Shown: piece after piece, positions 54,768 to 55,450 of the stretch
How the letters are laid out: each line of letters begins with the position of its first letter
Numbering within the stretch: the first letter of the stretch is position 1
Source of the DNA: a virus
Length of the DNA: 55,450 nucleotides
Reading direction: 5' to 3' (one strand)
IMG/VR virus record: IMGVR_UViG_3300046454_000614
Span: 1 to 55,450 of that record
Position numbers and translations under genes: made by a program
Notes under the pieces: model-generated
Databases searched by the model: none
What the model was told of the DNA's origin: nothing
What the model saw: the letters and a program-made list of their open reading frames with translations, nothing else

Positions 54768-55450
54768 AAGACTGTATAATCGACTTCGAAACTTACTACG
54801 ACGGTGAGGTCTCCGTCACGGCTCAGGGCAACCGCAACTATACCCGAGACGCTGACGCTTACATTGTCGCCGCGACGATTGACGACGATGTCCACTGCGG
54901 GACCATTGCCGAAATGGGTCCTGCCCTGGAGCAGATGGCGGAAGACCCGCAGCTGCAGTTGTGGGCAGCGAATTCGAACTTCGACCAGGGCTTCTTCGAG
55001 AAGCACACCGGCGCGAAAGCGGTCCACCCCTGGCAGTGCATTCTCGACCTCGGCTCGTTCAATCAGTGCCCTCGGGACTTGGCAGGACTGGCGAAGACCG
55101 TTCTGAAGGTCGACATGGACAAGAGCACACGCGACCAGATGAAGGGCGTTCACTACGAGGAGCTCAATGAGGCCACGAAGGAGAAGGTCCAGCTCTACTG
55201 TATGGACGACGTCATCCACGCCCGGGACATTCTCAAACAGCTCCCGCGCATGACCGCAGGCGAGCAGGCAATTTCTCAATACACCAGGATGACGAACCGG
55301 CGCGGCATCTGCGTCAATGTCGACCTCGTCGAGGAAGACAAAACCCGCCTTGCAGAAATGAATTTCTGCGCGCTGAAGGCTATCCCCTGGCACAACGATG
55401 CGGCTCCGCTCAGCTACCGGCAGCTGCAGCAGTGGTGCGCTTCGCAAGGT
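54764..55450 (+). CDS. Family A DNA polymerase, N-terminal 3'-5' exonuclease (partial)
   Basis: GTG at 54764 overlaps the preceding stop as GTGA. Exonuclease motif I DFETYYD (7-13) supplies D7 and E9; motif II is LWAANSNFDQGFFEK; motif III YCMDDVIHARDIL. The frame is open to the end of the window (229 codons), so the polymerase domain lies outside. Replicative polymerase by context with the primase-helicase. Confidence 0.88.
   Translation, partial: MKDCIIDFETYYDGEVSVTAQGNRNYTRDADAYIVAATIDDDVHCGTIAEMGPALEQMAEDPQLQLWAANSNFDQGFFEKHTGAKAVHPWQCILDLGSFNQCPRDLAGLAKTVLKVDMDKSTRDQMKGVHYEELNEATKEKVQLYCMDDVIHARDILKQLPRMTAGEQAISQYTRMTNRRGICVNVDLVEEDKTRLAEMNFCALKAIPWHNDAAPLSYRQLQQWCASQG

Overview
The window is a segment of a tailed bacteriophage genome (Caudoviricetes), cut inside a gene at both ends. 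The virion genes suggest a short-tailed (podovirus-like) particle: a portal of about 710 aa, an SU10/P22-like head-tail adaptor, a nozzle/tail-tubular-B-like protein, a collar-domain protein and several fibres are present, while no sheath, tail tube or tape measure is seen. The DNA looks moderately GC-rich by eye and genes are tightly packed, very often overlapping by ATGA, GTGA or TAATG. Nothing in the sequence fixes the host.

Left arm, 1-29.4 kb, all on the minus strand (read right to left): small basic and membrane ORFs, a tRNA with CAU anticodon, terminase large subunit, an HNH nuclease, structural proteins, a standalone fibre module, portal, a putative scaffold, major capsid protein, adaptor, collar protein, nozzle with an inserted LamG-like domain, a repeat fibre, a 712-aa fibre, and finally a very large open frame (at least 1973 aa) that runs off the left end. 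This giant protein has a zincin HExxH motif and an ADP-ribosyltransferase-like region, an architecture known as a polyvalent protein. The capsid gene has its own promoter between two intrinsic terminators.

Middle, 29.5-42.3 kb: apart from one plus-strand gene (29500-30555), a long leftward series of small accessory genes. Recognisable members are a three-helix PQ-loop/SemiSWEET-like membrane protein, a GIY-YIG nuclease, a probable small terminase, a small HExxH zincin, an RNA ligase, a nucleotidyltransferase-fold protein, a papain-like cysteine peptidase candidate and many small Cys-rich proteins. Two non-coding stretches stand out: 32.73-33.48 kb and 42.34-43.05 kb. The second separates leftward from rightward genes and holds several strong RNA hairpins, two of them tRNA T-arm-like.

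Right arm, 43.05-55.45 kb, plus strand: small early-type genes, a phosphoribosyltransferase, a histone-fold-like protein, two related HNH-AP2 nucleases, an HD phosphohydrolase-like protein, an SF2 helicase, a Cas4/RecB-like nuclease, a conserved replication-associated protein, a primase-helicase, a GT-A-like glycosyltransferase and the start of a family A DNA polymerase.

Promoters can be read directly. Three upstream of structural genes share TTTGCCAA-type -35 boxes with 17-nt spacers and TATxTT/TATTCT -10 boxes. Others, mostly upstream of accessory and replication genes, have (A)TTTGACAA-type -35 boxes with TATATT-like -10 boxes. Several -10 boxes lie so close to the start codon that the transcripts should be nearly leaderless.
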